Origin: Arachnopeziza araneosa
Taxonomy: Eukaryota; Ascomycota; Leotiomycetes; Helotiales; Arachnopezizaceae
Direction of reading: 5' to 3'
Length of the DNA: 64,000 nucleotides
NCBI GenBank assembly: GCA_003988855.1
Contig: QYAI01000121.1
Span: forward strand, 62,001-126,000
Every line of letters starts with the position of its first letter. Positions within the stretch are counted from its first letter, which is position 1. Shown here piece after piece: positions 42,337 to 54,647 of this stretch. The position numbers and the translations under genes are program-made. The notes beneath the pieces are model-generated. The model ran no database searches. It was not told the origin of the DNA and was given only the letters and a program-made list of their open reading frames with translations.

Positions 42337-44290
42337 TCAAAACATCCCCATCGCTCTCCTAACCTCCTTCATCGTATCTCCTGCACTCTTCGCAGCCATT
42401 ATTCTTCCCTCCTCAGCCACTTGCGCAAGATATCCTCTTTCGCTTCCCTCCTTGTCATCAGTCATTAGCTTTTCAAATTCCTTCCTGACTCCACTCAACC
42501 CCTCGCTCACAGTCTCCCCGACGTGTGTCTTGAAAGCGCCTAATCCCATACCGCCCATACTATTTCCTAATTCCGCAGCTGTTCTCTTTTCTAAATCAAA
42601 AGCTGAAAGAATGGTAAGAAGGTTGGATACTCCGGGGCGATTGATTGGATCCCAAGAAACGGAATTGATAGAGTCGGTTACAGCTGTGCGAAGTTTGTTG
42701 TTTATTTCGGAGGGAGAATCTGTAATAAGAATGCGAGAAGATGTTGAGGGGTCTGATTTGGACATCTTTTGAGAGGGATTGGTCAGGGACATGACGCGTT
42801 TAGACGGTGCTGTCAGTTTGTTAGATTTTGGGCCAAACAAGGATCGCAAAAAGGATCACAAATAGATCACTAGAATAGTAGAGAAAGGAAGTGAATACAA
42901 AAATTTGGCAAAAACATTACAAAAATTTGGCAAAAACATACAACAGCAGGTATTCGCTGGTGGTCACCCACCCAACTACTAATCTGCCGATCTAAAGCTT
43001 AAATATGGGAGAGCGGACGGGATCCCTTGTGACAGTCACTCTATTAAATAACCCTATAGCTGAGGAAAATTCTCAACTTTGAGCTCGAAAATTAGGCGTT
43101 TTTGGCATTCAACACGAAGCCGGGAGTAGGCGAGAATGCGCAAATATACCAAAAAACGAAAATATACATCAATACTGAATAGTAACCCAGATTGAATATT
43201 CAAGGAATGCGCAATAAAATGGCACAAAGAATAGTTCTGCAACACCCCAGGGTATTTTCTCACTGGAGACAATTTGTCTGGGAATATTCCCTGGACATGA
43301 CATCCACTTTGTCAATCGCCGCCGAAGTCTTTGCGTTAAATTCAATTTCGAGACGATGAAAATTGACACAATAATACAAAGACAATAAATAAAGACTCAC
43401 ATAAAATAGTTTGAGGCTGTACCAGAACCTCTTTCCCATAAGTGGAATTGAAATTTGTCACACACTCTCTTGCAAATTCAAGATGTTGAGATTGGTCTTC
43501 TCCAACAGGGACATGAGTTGCTCTATGGCGTATTAGCATGGGGAATCAGAGAGAAGAAATACGTACCGATGAACGAGAATATCTGCTGCTTGTAAGACTG
43601 GATACGAGAAGAGACCTAATTTGAGTTTTGATTTGCTGGAATCGTCCAGCGGTGAGGTATTGGCGTCTAATTGCAGTTTACTCTGAGAGTGGTCAGCTTC
43701 ATTCCCTACTCAGTCTCATAACTTACCTTCCACTGAGTCATCCTCGAAAGATATCCCATACTAGCCGTACAACTCAGAATCCACATCAACTCCGAATGCT
43801 CAGGGACCTAGATGTAATCAATTCATCAGCATTTCTTACTTATTCTCCCTCTTCTCTATTCGCTCACCTGACTCTGAACAAAAATCCCCGTCCTCCCTTC
43901 TCCATTTCCCCCACCCAACCCAATCGCCACCAAACTAGCCAAACACTCCTTGGTCCGCCTGCCTAAACTGACCTCCCCCCCTCCCCTCTCCATAGGCGTA
44001 GTTAAAGCATGTAAATCTACGACTGAAAAAAGTAGATTTGTATCTGGAGAAGAGCTGTTTTGGAGGGAAGCCCATGTAGAGAGAGCGCCGAGGTAATTAC
44101 CTAAATGGGGAATACCAGTTGGTTGAATGCCGGAGAAGATGATTGATGATTTTGGGGGTGAGGTGCTGTCAATGGATGAGGTGGGAGTGGATGTTGAGTA
44201 TAATCTTATATAATTTGGTTGCTGGTGCCGAGAGGAGTACAATAAGCACCTCATGACCCGCTGTCGAATGTGATGGGCTGGGGAAATCAT
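42337..44290 (-). CDS. MSW1: Mitochondrial tryptophanyl-tRNA synthetase
   Basis: Exons 44290-43868, 43807-43727, 43682-43567, 43522-43401 and 42809-42337 give 404 residues. A basic N-terminal presequence is followed by SGIQPTGIPHLGNYLGA, the HIGH-like site for this class I synthetase, and later KLGLFSYPVLQAADILVHR. The last exon has MSLTNPSQKMSKSD with the KMSKS loop. It charges mitochondrial tRNA-Trp. The start at 44290 (MISPAHHIRQRVM) gives the more typical targeting peptide; an upstream in-frame ATG at 44344 is possible. The last intron (43400-42810) is 591 nt, more than ten times the usual size here, and contains a 5S rRNA-like sequence. Frame closes exactly across all junctions. Confidence 0.9.
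42898..42942. repeat. 22-bp direct duplication beside the 5S-like sequence
   Basis: The stretch AAAAATTTGGCAAAAACAT occurs twice in tandem with a 22-base period. It directly abuts the 3' end of the 5S-like sequence and so may mark its insertion or the T-rich terminator region. Confidence 0.65.
42937..43045 (-). pseudogene. 5S rRNA-like sequence in a TrpRS intron
   Basis: On the minus strand the sequence GTAGTTGGGTGGGTGACCAC, followed by AGCGAATACCTGCTGTTGTA, is the conserved 3' half of fungal 5S rRNA. GGGATCCCGTCCGCTC upstream matches the 5' domain. A T-run follows the 3' end, as a Pol III terminator would. The first 25 or so bases, which should pair with TGTTGTATG, are not recognisable, so it is probably truncated. 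Dispersed 5S genes and pseudogenes are known in filamentous ascomycetes. It lies inside a 591-nt intron, in the same orientation as the host gene. Confidence 0.75.
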
Positions 44291-44570
44291 GGCGCAATGA
44301 GTGTGGATGAATTGTGAGAGACAACGAGATCGTTTTCGAGTCACGATAAAGACACGAGGACACGTGATATTTAGGAGTTTTCGAAAATCAACTTTCGTGA
44401 CTATGGAACATCATTGAAATGTTAAGAGAGTTATTCTACAGAAAATGATGACTATTGGTCAACTAGATTAATATTCAAATAAAGAAGCGCACTCTGTGCA
44501 GTGATAAAAGTACACTCTATCTCTTGCATTTATGGTTGTATGATACAATGTACAGATCTACTTTATACAT

Positions 44571-45832
44571 CTATTCAGCCTGTTTGAAACTTGGCCCTCT
44601 TACTTGCTTCAATGTTTCTTCCTTCGTTCCCCAATTCAAGGGTTTCTGCCAATTAGGCGTATCTACCATTGGAGCTCCATAACCAGACGATTGCCTCATA
44701 TACTCCTCATTGACTCTATCAATGATATTATCCGCTATGGCACTTCCTTCTTTGAACGCAAATTGGCCTAACAAAGATTCCATATCTGTGCGCATAGCTT
44801 CCATCTGAGCGTCCATATCTTTACCGACGCCTAAAATTCATTAGCGATGATATCCATAAATTGAAAGCAACTTACTCAGTCCAGCAAACTCCCAGACGTT
44901 AGCTTTCATACCCACTCCATAATAAGCGTGCTTTCTTAAAAATGCCAACCATAATTCTACACTCTCTGCAGATCCATCCTTGATGGAGATCAATCTCCTA
45001 AACGTCTTCCTTTCATAATTTTCTTGCTTTTTCTTGTGAATGAAGTGACCTCGAGGAACTGTCCATCTCTTTATCTTTCTCGGTAACGGAATCGGACCAT
45101 TAGCTGGGAGTTTGAGATAATAAGCTGCACGCAGGGCGAAATCACAGAAGAATTCGAGATTCCGTATGTTATAGGATCGGAACTGAATCGAACAGACTGG
45201 TAGCCCATATTCGGCTTGTCGTTTCAGGGCACGTAGGTAGACAGCTTGGACAGCCCGGGGCAAACGGGTCGAAGGATTTTGTTCAGGCTCATTTTCAATC
45301 ACTTCAAGCTCCAATTCTTCAATGATGGTCTGCGGAGGAATAGACAGAGTAGGTGAGAGGTATAGGTATGATAGTGCCGTTGTTTCGGGTATTGGGAAAG
45401 AGTTGGGTGGAAGGGAGAGGGCAGGTGAATCGTATAGAAATGAGAGTACGGATTTCGAGTCCTTTGCAGATGGTGATTTGGGTTGAGATGTGAGTCTGGA
45501 GTTGTTAGAGTCTTGCTCAGACAAACAGGAGGCAACATACACAGCTGCAAAATCTGTAGCTTTTGCTTCTGCAGCTTCTCCTGCTTCTGCGACTCCTTCG
45601 CCCGACTGAAAACTTTCAATGTATTTCCTTGCAAAGTCGTCAAAATCATCAGACTTGTTCCTCCTCTGGCCTTGAAGGCATGGCGCTCGCAACAGTTGTC
45701 GCACTGCTGGCCGTGTCTGTCATTCCAATTAACTTCACCTCCATATAAAAGGATTCAATTATTTACCGATGAATATCGAAATACAGGTGTTATTGATCGC
45801 CACGGTATTCGTAAAGGAATTGGTGTCGCCAT
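44571..45832 (-). CDS. RSM10: Mitochondrial small-subunit ribosomal protein uS10m
   Basis: Exons 45832-45767, 45665-44876 and 44830-44571 give 371 residues. Exon 1 encodes a classic presequence (MATPIPLRIPWRSITPVFRY). After a variable region, the S10 domain runs about 165-275: LPRAVQAVYLRALKRQAEYG, then FCDFALRAAYYLKLPANGPI and PLPRKIKRWTVPRGHFIHKK. It is part of the mitoribosomal small subunit. The acceptor used for exon 2 was chosen because it both keeps frame and joins the presequence directly to the open body; the N-terminal linker is therefore the least certain part. It lies head to head with the purine nucleoside phosphorylase gene, 128 bases between starts. Confidence 0.88.
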
Positions 45833-45960
45833 ACTTGGATGGTTACTACACAGGAGAACGGAGTTGATATTTTTCGGATTCGGCTGACAAGCGCGATTTC
45901 TTGGCAAGGCTACACTTTCCATAATGGGGCCATACAAATCACACGACATACTTGTCTGAG

Positions 45961-47151
45961 ATGGAAGTCACAAATCAACTAATCGAAGAGGCTGCTTTGT
46001 ATATAAAATCCATTTTACCATATGACTTCGCTTTGGAAGTTGGAATTATTGGTGGGAGTGGGCTGTCAGCACTGGAAGGAGCTATTGAGGGTATGCGGAC
46101 TGAAGTGGGATATGAAGCTATTAAAGGATTTCCAATAAGCACTGGTATGTCGAGGTAAATCAAATGCACCATCTATTAATAATTACAGTTCCCGGCCATG
46201 CTGGCAAATTAATTTTTGGAACTATCGGAGTTGGGAAGACAACTGCGGTGTTGATGAGTGGAAGAGCCCAGTCAGTGCATTATTGAAATCATGGATATAA
46301 CTGAACAGAATCAGCTTGTATGAAGGAAACGGTTTGCAAAAAGCCACATTCCCGATCCGTGTATTGAAAAAGTTGGGGATGAAAATATTAATTGGTAGGA
46401 GAAGAAAACCTCTGAGATCTTCACTGACATCTTAGTCACCAACGCTGCAGGAGGACTGAACAGAAGTTATGTTGTTGGAGATGTGGTTTTATTAAATGAC
46501 GTGAGTTTCTTCGTTGTCTCATTCTCGACTGACCATGAAGCACATCAACTTTCCAGGTTTAAGTGGCGTAAATCCACTTCGAGGTCCAAATCTTGATAAT
46601 TTCGGACCTCGTTTCTTGGCTCTCTCTGATGCATATGATCTCGAGTTACGGAGATCTGCTCATGAAGCTTGGAAAGAAATGTGCAAAGACGTTCCAAATG
46701 CAAAGCCATTAGCTGAAGGTGTATACGCTTTTGTCGGGGGACCAAAGTATGTTCCATTCCGTGTCATAACATTACTGATGTGATTAGTTACGAAACAAGA
46801 GCAGAATGCCGCATGCTAGCAATACTGGGTGCTGATCTCGTCGGGATGTCCACCGTGCCTGAGGTTCTTATTGCTAGACATTCAGGAGTTCGGATACTCG
46901 CCATGAGTTTGGTGACCAATATGTCCGTCCTGGACCATTCAGCTCGAGGTGATGAGCCGAGATTCGCTCAGAAAGACACATTTGAACTTGAACATGAAAT
47001 GGAAGACGGTAAGGCGGACCACGAAGAAGTGATGGAGGTTGCCAAGAACACTGCTCTAGCGATCAGGGTATGTTTTCCATCCAAAGCATGGTCTCGGCTG
47101 ACGGTTCAGAAACTTATTGTCAGAACCATCGAGATGGAATTGTCGAGCTGA
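45961..47151 (+). CDS. PNP1: Purine nucleoside phosphorylase
   Basis: Seven exons (45961-46144, 46189-46270, 46315-46394, 46436-46500, 46541-46746, 46788-47067, 47110-47151) give 312 residues, normal for the trimeric PNP family. Motifs include GIIGGSGLSAL at the phosphate site, VTNAAGGLN, VYAFVGGPNYETRAE with the purine-binding Glu, and GMSTVPEVLIARHSG. It cleaves inosine and guanosine with phosphate for purine salvage in the cytosol. All introns are 40-46 nt and GT-AG. The gene shares a very short divergent promoter with uS10m. It ends 44 bases before the 3' end of FCF2, which is convergent. Confidence 0.93.
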
Positions 47152-47195
47152 TTTGGATCCTCGAGAAAGATTGGCCGGAGCTAGGTATTTTGCAA

Positions 47196-48100
47196 TCAAC
47201 TTTTACCAATCCCACTCTTCTTTCTCATGGACTTCATCTTTTTATAATGTGCCTTCTTGCCACTAGTCTTTGCAGCTTGAATTTCGGCATATTTCGACTT
47301 GAATCTCTTTGTATGATTCTCTCCCTCAAGAATCTCTTCAACCAAGGTTCTCTTTCTCTCTTTGTTGGATAATCTGCCGGTGAAATATTCAGTAGGTCCT
47401 TCAATGATGGTTCCAACCTGAGAGTGTTCTGGAATCTTTGCTTTAGAGGTATCCTTTTTATAATGTCGCTTGGGATCAAGAACGTCTCTCATGCGAAGAA
47501 GTTCGAGATCGCGTTTGAGTTCCGGCGTAAGTTTTGTCCGAGGTAGATTAAACCAGTCAGCTCCAGCTGTGGCTTTCTTGTCCTACTCCAAATCAGCTTG
47601 GCCTCTAGAGTGATACCAAACAAAGTAGAATGTTCTCTTCTCAGTGTAACTATGAATTCAAAGACATCATTGTTGCAGGGTGGTACCCAAGACGGGACCA
47701 GATTCTGCGTCACGTAAAATTTGGGATTATTTTCCTCATAGAAGAATAGGTAAAGGAAGGGAAGATTTGCGAACCTCGGCAGCCTGTTTCTTGATCGCGA
47801 TGGGATCATCAACCTTGCGAATTTCCTTTGCAAGGTGTCGTTCTTTCTCTGACACAAGATGAGCTGGATCGATGACCGGACCAGACTTAGTGTTGACAAT
47901 ATAAGATTCGATAGGTTTTGAAGGTTGGATCTGGGTGATGCTTCATCAAAATATCAGTAAAAACTTGACAAGCTAGGACATCCCTACCTCTTCTGAAGAC
48001 TTGGACCCGAGCCCGGAGTCTGCTTTTTACTTCTCAGCCTCTGCTCGGCATCCTTGAGCAGTTGGCGGATCTGCTCGTCAGACAAATCGTCGTCTGCCAT
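47196..48100 (-). CDS. FCF2: rRNA-processing protein Fcf2
   Basis: Exons 48100-47988, 47940-47775 and 47582-47196 give 221 residues. The C-terminal Fcf2 domain is clear: GADWFNLPRTKLTPELKRDL, then LLRMRDVLDPKRHYKKD, VGTIIEGPTEYFTGRLSNKE and a basic end KKMKSMRKKSGIGKS. In yeast Fcf2 is a nucleolar SSU-processome factor needed for early pre-18S cleavage. The N-terminus is acidic and coiled (MADDDLSDEQIRQLLKDAEQ). The second intron is about 192 nt with a weak donor (GTTCGC), so that junction is less certain than the rest. Confidence 0.88.
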
Positions 48101-49057
48101 GGTGGGGGTTTTTTTGCAGGAAGGATCTGGATGGGTAGAAATTCGCAAAGGGCTCGCCAAAATTTATTTCGCCGCTAACACCAAAACAGTGAAAGTCGGT
48201 CTGCTCATGCTGGCGGCTGGGAGCAGAATCTTCCTTTGACATGGCATTTCGATGCAAGGCGGCATCATCTTGACTCTGATGCGGCTCCTATTGGCCCAGG
48301 TCGAGGCTTAGGGCCGCTTTCGCCTTGAAAAACGGCCCTGGCCGTTCGAAGGGTGCGCTCATCCTGCATCTATCAGCCTTGCTGTGGCTTCACCCTCACA
48401 CCCACAAAGGACAACGCACACCCCCAAAAAGCGTGCATGAAAAGCTGCCCAATGTGATGGCATATAAACCGAGTGGCCTCCAGAAGATCCTCGAGTTAAA
48501 TCATCCACCCTCCTGCCTATCAATCTCGTCCTGTACCTAAGTCCGCTTCCTAATTCAATCTCGTGCCTCTGTATCCTCGCACGCGGGGACCCCACCTTGT
48601 GCCCAACCGTGAACTGGGCAGCTCATAGGGCGAGCAGATCCTATCCAATCTCGACCGTCAAAGGTGTTGGTGGTGATTCGTTCGCTTTCCGCCATCGTCG
48701 CGGCCTTGTGTGCTGACGAACCAAAACCTCTCCTCCAAACCTCACCAGCTCCCATCAGAGCTTGCCTTGCGACAACCAATCATAGCCCTTCCTCTCGAAG
48801 AGCTTGTAAACAGAGCTCACTGCTCTTCCTCTCACCAACCAAGAAGGACGAGAGATCCCAAAGCGCATAATTCAAGCCCAAAGTCCATTGTCCCGGCACG
48901 TCGACCTCCGCTCCGTGACTCTTTGCGATCGTGCTCATTGACCGCCACTGCTAAAGCACCTCGACGGCCATCGCGCAACCACGCGCGCAACCCGACTTTC
49001 TTCAATTGAAGTCGAGATAAATCTGGCACGAAATTGAGAGGAGAAATCACCATCACG
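48101..49057. other. Divergent promoter of FCF2 and HapE
   Basis: A GC-richer 957-base region with long CT-rich and Ser/Pro-like frames on both strands that I judge chance. It carries the long leader of HAPE on its right. No RNA gene was recognised. Confidence 0.5.
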
Positions 49058-50227
49058 ATGGATTCTACGAATCCGCCCAGCTCATCGCACGGGCAGGGGA
49101 GCCAACGGGCGCAACCCGTTTATGATACCAATCATGGAGGCCATTATGGTAAGTACAGCCATTCTCCCATCAATCTTGGGCAGAGATGGATACCTCAATC
49201 TGTGCTGGCCGGTTACTTGCCTGCGCGATCGAGTGCGCAAGAATTATTGGCTAACCAAGCTTTGTTTGCTTGCAGGTGCCAGCGCTTCGGTATGTACCTC
49301 CAGGCGACAAGTAAGGCCGTACTGATGATCGATAGCTCGCAGCTCAAGGCTATGCTCCGGTAGCTGAGTTTTACACTGGCGCATGGGCAAATGTACGTTT
49401 CCCATCTTATCCTCTACATATGCTTATACTTCCAGGTAAACCAAGGTCTTCATGGCAACTACAAGGATATCTTAACTACATATTGGCAACACACCATTTC
49501 ACACCTCGAAACCGAGACGCACGATTACAAACTGCATCAACTCCCTCTTGCGCGTATCAAGAAAGTCATGAAGGCCGATCCGGATGTCAAGATGATCTCA
49601 GCCGAAGCGCCTATTCTCTTTGCCAAAGGTTGCGATATCTTCATCACCGAACTGACTATGCGAGCCTGGATCCACGCCGAAGAGAACAAGCGCCGCACTC
49701 TACAACGCTCAGATATTGCTTCCGCGCTAGCCAAATCCGACATGTTTGATTTCCTAATCGATATTGTACCCAGAGAGGAAGCAGGTGGCCCAAAGAGAGC
49801 GCCTGCGCAGCCGGGCGTACAAGCGGGAAGTGGGCTAGGCAGCATGCCGCCACCACCACCTGCAGGAGCTTATGGTGGACTGGAAGGAGCACATGCTGAG
49901 GGAGTACCAGATTATGCACGTGCTGGCGGCCAGATGTATGCTCAACAACCCGCCCCAGGAGCTTATGTTCAGCCGCCAGGACAAATGTATGGTGAGATGG
50001 GAGAGATTTATGGCTATCCTCCTATGCAAGCTCAACAGGTACGTCATAATTCTTCATTTGGTCACAAACTCGCTTGACTCATTCTGCTGTAGCAAATGTA
50101 TCAGGTCCCGCCTCAACAACGTCACGACCCCTCCGTTGGTCAAGACGCCTCTCACGCCTATCCACGCCATGACGGTGGTGATGCAGATGCTGATGCTGAA
50201 GGCGAGAGAGATTACGAGGTTGGCTAA
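49058..50227 (+). CDS. hapE: CCAAT-binding factor subunit HapE (NF-YC)
   Basis: Exons 49058-49148, 49276-49289, 49336-49392, 49436-50038 and 50093-50227 give 299 residues. The histone-fold domain (about 90-170) is nearly invariant: LPLARIKKVMKADPDVKMIS, then EAPILFAKGCDIFITELTMR and RRTLQRSDIASALAKSDMFD. It pairs with HapC and joins HapB to bind CCAAT boxes, affecting respiration, iron and carbon regulation. The C-terminal half is Pro/Gln/Gly-rich and probably an activation region. Exon 2 is a 14-nt microexon (G-ASAS), supported by frame closure on both sides and by the protein reading into the conserved AEFYTGAWANVNQG. Confidence 0.92.
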
Positions 50228-50715
50228 AACCCGACTTGGATGGCGGGCGGGCGGGGATGGTGGAGAATTTATGAGATGCAAACAGTACATCTCGAGGAAA
50301 AGCAACAGATCGTAAAGCAGAACACAGAATCTAGATACAGAACACTGAATACGTGACTGCAGACTTCTTTAGCTGGGCTGGCTATCTCTGACGGAGTTTG
50401 GTTGAAGGTACAGTACATCATAGCAACTTGCTAGATAGCAGACTTTCAATGATGGATGCTCGGTTCGGTTGGGTAGGTAGCTTTGAGGAAGTTTATTCAG
50501 GAATTATTTGACTTGCATAGTTTCTTTCTTCTGCTAGCTGCTGAGCTCCGTAATATGATATACAGTATCTTGATCTTGTGTTCTCTTCAATAACTCCAGG
50601 TCCAGCAGCCTCTGCTCAGAATCATCTCTTTGCAGTGCTTCTTCAATGCTAATGTAGTCCCATCAGATCCTAAACTCCGGCTATCCATCGCCAATGCATA
50701 CCAATCCCAAAGCAA
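50228..50715. other. 3' regions of HapE and SEC15
   Basis: Convergent gene ends with only T-rich and short open frames. Nothing else was seen. Confidence 0.5.
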
Positions 50716-53196
50716 CTACTTCATACCAAACCTCCCAAACCCACCTCCGAATCTACTCTCTCCAGACTGCCCTCTAGTCCCGATCCCGGGCACAACCGGA
50801 CTCTTAATCTCATGCGTCAGCTTCCCCAAGACCAAAGTCCCATTCCCAGCATCTACCCTCCCAAATTTCCTATTTCTAATACTTGTATCATAGAAATCAT
50901 CCGGATTATCCGTCTGCATCAGTTGCACCGTCTGTTGTAACTCATCCAGAATATCCATGAGGATAGGAGCATTTTCAAGGCCAGAGACGAATTTGGTAAG
51001 GAAGGCAACGTCTTCCGCGAGGGCAGCGACGCCGTTAGGGTTGATAGTTGGGACATGCGGAGATAAGGGGAGAGAGAGAATGGAAGATGAGGCATGCGAG
51101 AGAGCGTCAAAATAGATCAATTCTTTAATTTCTCGGGGAAGGCCAAGGAGTGTGGATGACATGATGTTGGAGAGATAGCGAGTTAGTTCGGACATGTAGT
51201 TTGAGGGTTCCGGGTCAAGACTTGTTGCCATCCTAATGATATTAGCTATGGGGTTAATGAATGGAAAGAACACACCAATCGTATTCAGCTGTCTCCACGA
51301 GATCGTCAATCTTGGAGTTCACCAATTCAAAAATTCGCTTTTCAGCTGTCTTCTTATTACCTCTAAACTCGCTCGTCGCATTTAACACAATCGGGCCTCC
51401 AGCTGAACTCGAAGATCTTGCCGCAATCAAAAGCTGCTCGAGTTCGGAGCAAGCAGTCTCAAAGTGCTCAAGATTGATAAGAATCTGAACAATCTGTCCT
51501 AGATATTGCGAACTAAGGCGCTCCACCAGGGATTGACAGACCTTCTCAGACAAAAGTGAATCCAGTGACTTCTTGAGTGTTTCGTCAATAACATTTGGAT
51601 GTTGAAAATGGTCGTCTGCGAAGAAGTAGAATTGATTGAGGAAATTCCGAATATCTATGCAACATAGAGGATACATCTGAGAAAATGGCAGGACGCATGG
51701 GAATGTGAGATCTTCGCGGGGTTTTTCGGGTGTGAACCAACTAACATTAACAACTTTATCGTATTCATCCATGTTACTGATTGGCATCGGCATGTAATCA
51801 TCTGTTGATACGATCTCTTGGAAATCGTCGCTGAAGCGTTTTTTGAGCAATTCGGCGTATTTCTCGAAAAGTTTGAGGAGGAAATTATCCAGGACCGTAA
51901 CCGAATAACCCCAGCCATCCATGGTCTGAATAAAGAGTGCAACTACTCCTTTGATCTTGAGGAGCACATCTGAATTGTCAACAGTATCCAAGGCTTTGGA
52001 AATCAAGGTAATAGCAGTATTACACATTGAGTCCCACAATTCATCGACCTATCAAATCAGCAAGCGCCAATATCCTTCGAGTAGACTTACATCAACCGGT
52101 GACCTTAAATTAAGTGCTCTTCTCATCGTAGCCTTCTCGATAATAGCAAATCCAGCAATTCCTTCTAGCAAACTGCTCAAGCTATTATCATCATCATCAA
52201 CTAGACTAACGCTGGCTGGTAGTAGCAATTCTTTCTGCCGCCTTCTCGTTGCTGCATACTCCTGTCTAAACTTCTCACTTTGTCCCAAGGCCTCGTGAAT
52301 ATGGAGACATTCAAATAATGGGGTAAAATCCACCTGTAATTCTTCATTATCCAGCGCGTCGAACTCTTCGCTCTCGTCAAAAACTAATTCAATCGCAGAA
52401 TTAAGCTTGAAATTTCGCAGGTAAGGATTCGTCTCCATCCTTTCTTTCTGCCTCTGCCTTCGCAATTCTGTATGATAGAAAGCCACCTCTCCCAAGAACT
52501 GACTTGTCTCTCTAATCCGGTATAACCATGTATTCAAATCATTCATCACCGCTTCAGAGATCGCTTTCTGTGAAGATGGTATCGACTTTTGTATGATATC
52601 TGCCAGCTTATGCTGCGTAGCATATTTGTTCTGAATTGTAGGGATCAAGTGCTCGTTTTGTAAATCGTCCAACGCTTTCAAAGCACCATAATACTTCTTC
52701 CTCCGTATCAGATCATGGGCTTGATTTACAGCATGTAGAATCTTTAGGCTCTCTTTTAGTGCCTCTGAAGCCTCCGCAATGTTCTGCCGTATAGCTTTCG
52801 TATCCACCAATGCTCCCTTCTGTTCTGACAACTTCTCGGTACTCTCTTGTATAGATTGGTTGAGCTGCAGGATCTCCTTTGTGAGGGCAACAGTCCCTTC
52901 GCGCACCTTCTGGAGCTGGTTGACGGAGGTAAGGAATTCATCGTGTTTCGTCAGACCAATGCGCTCGATGTCTGATTCGCGCTCTTCGGCGTACTGGGAA
53001 AGAGATTGCATGAGGCCCATTGTACGGTTAGAGTTCGAGGCATCTTTGAGAGCGGGGATTAATTGATCAAGGTAGTCGGAGTCGGAGGAGCTGAGGATGA
53101 TCTGCTGTGATTAGAGGGGTGTTAAAGTTCAATATGTTAAGGTACCTGTTGCACAGCAAGTCTATAATCATCGTATTGCGGGGCTTTTCGAGGCAT
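50716..53196 (-). CDS. SEC15: Exocyst complex subunit Sec15
   Basis: Exons 53196-53146, 53101-52091, 52048-51276 and 51232-50716 give 783 residues, usual for fungal Sec15. Diagnostic stretches are DFTPLFECLHIHEALGQSEK, then SLLEGIAGFAIIEKATMRRA, SVTVLDNFLLKLFEKYAELL, VVNVSWFTPEKPRED and MYPLCCIDIRNFLNQFYFFA. The N-terminal 150 residues are coiled coil. Sec15 is the exocyst subunit that binds the Rab GTPase Sec4 on secretory vesicles, linking them to the plasma membrane at growing tips. The C-terminus ends in a Gly/Phe/Arg-rich tail (SRFGGGFGRFGMK). All introns are 42-44 nt. Confidence 0.95.
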
Positions 53197-54647
53197 GGTT
53201 GGTGATTGTTACAGGAAATAGATAGGCAAAGGAAAGGCAAATCCACAAAGCTTAAGAATCATCATTCGTGGCCACCAAAATGTTCCAAGCCTAAAACAGA
53301 GCCACACTGCCTGAATCTATAGCGTGCACGTCCCTAAAGAGCTTGAGGCTCAACCTAAATCCAACGTCATCTACAGGTATTTGTAAGTTGATGCCTAACA
53401 ACTTTGCGGCAAGGATAGACAAGGACAGTCTGTTGATATCTCATTCAATTTGTGTCTTCCCAGTGGAGCACGGACTATTGATACCCTTCCAAACACTTAG
53501 TTGTAGATGGCATCAGTGTATTTCCTTGCTACCTCAGATGTTGTCTCCACCAAGCTTAGAGAGATTGCTCTTCTTTTGATATTGTATTTATGTTTCGAGG
53601 AGGTGTTAAAAGAGTTTCCGTAGTTATTGAGCCCCATTTGACATTCTGAAATACTCATTTGCTTATGCTACTACGTGTACATTTTCCATGTGCAAATATG
53701 GAATCGAGTTGTGAAGGGTTCGGATAGGAACATATTCATCGCTTCTCGTTTGAGACAGGCTGTTACACAGTTAGATTCTGATATTATCTATCAAAATATG
53801 GTGAGAGTTCTCATGACCTGCCATCAAGTGGTCAGTATCTCATAATATTCCTCTCGGGCTTGTCACTAGATTTGAATTGAGCTTCTCGCCACTTCAGCAG
53901 CTTCGTTAGCACCTGGGCATATTTAGTTATGTAGTGGAGTAGGCTCAGGAGGATCCTCTTTTCAGACGGAAGTAGGCCATGAGAAATGTCTGTGACCCAA
54001 GCTCATCGCTACCATTAGAGTGGACTCTGCAGACAATCCAATGTCAGCCTTTATCATGATTCCTGTTGTCATTTCTAGCAGCCTAATATCGTCCCAACTA
54101 GGTCTTTAAGCTGAATTCTGGAGAACCAAAGTCTTCCTTCAACAGCAGGGAAACAGAGGGCTGTTTTCTTGCCATCATCCTGATTTACGATTCTCGTTCT
54201 GCGGTCTCCTATGTAAAAATGTAGACAAGCATGCCAGCTCAATCTCAGGAGATGACCCATTGTCTTGCATTGTATCTGTAATATTATCATAATTCAGAGA
54301 CTCGAATACTCACAATACTGTGCATAGAATAGCTCTCTAATATCTTCCAATGTTGAATGATCGGGGCGATAAATTGGTGGTGGGGGGGCTCCTTCCTCGA
54401 ATAAACATTGCTCCCCCGCGAGATTTTGTGGAGGGCTAGTGACTTCCCAGATCGCAACCCCCGAAATAAAAACTATTCTGCCCTTTCAACCCTCTTCTTT
54501 CTTTCACAAACTTTTTTTTGATTTTTGAAAATTCTCGTCCAACTTCAGAAGATCTTTAGACCAACCACAAACATCAAACTACATATTACACGCCTTCTTG
54601 TTTCGTCTGAACCTTGAACATTAACACACCTCCGAAGTTCTACCAGT
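53197..54647. other. Intergenic region between SEC15 and the Mei2-like gene
   Basis: No coding gene was found. A CT-rich tract with oligo-T at 54,480-54,540 is a plausible promoter/transcription start area for the Mei2-like gene. The rest shows nothing I can name. Confidence 0.45.
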
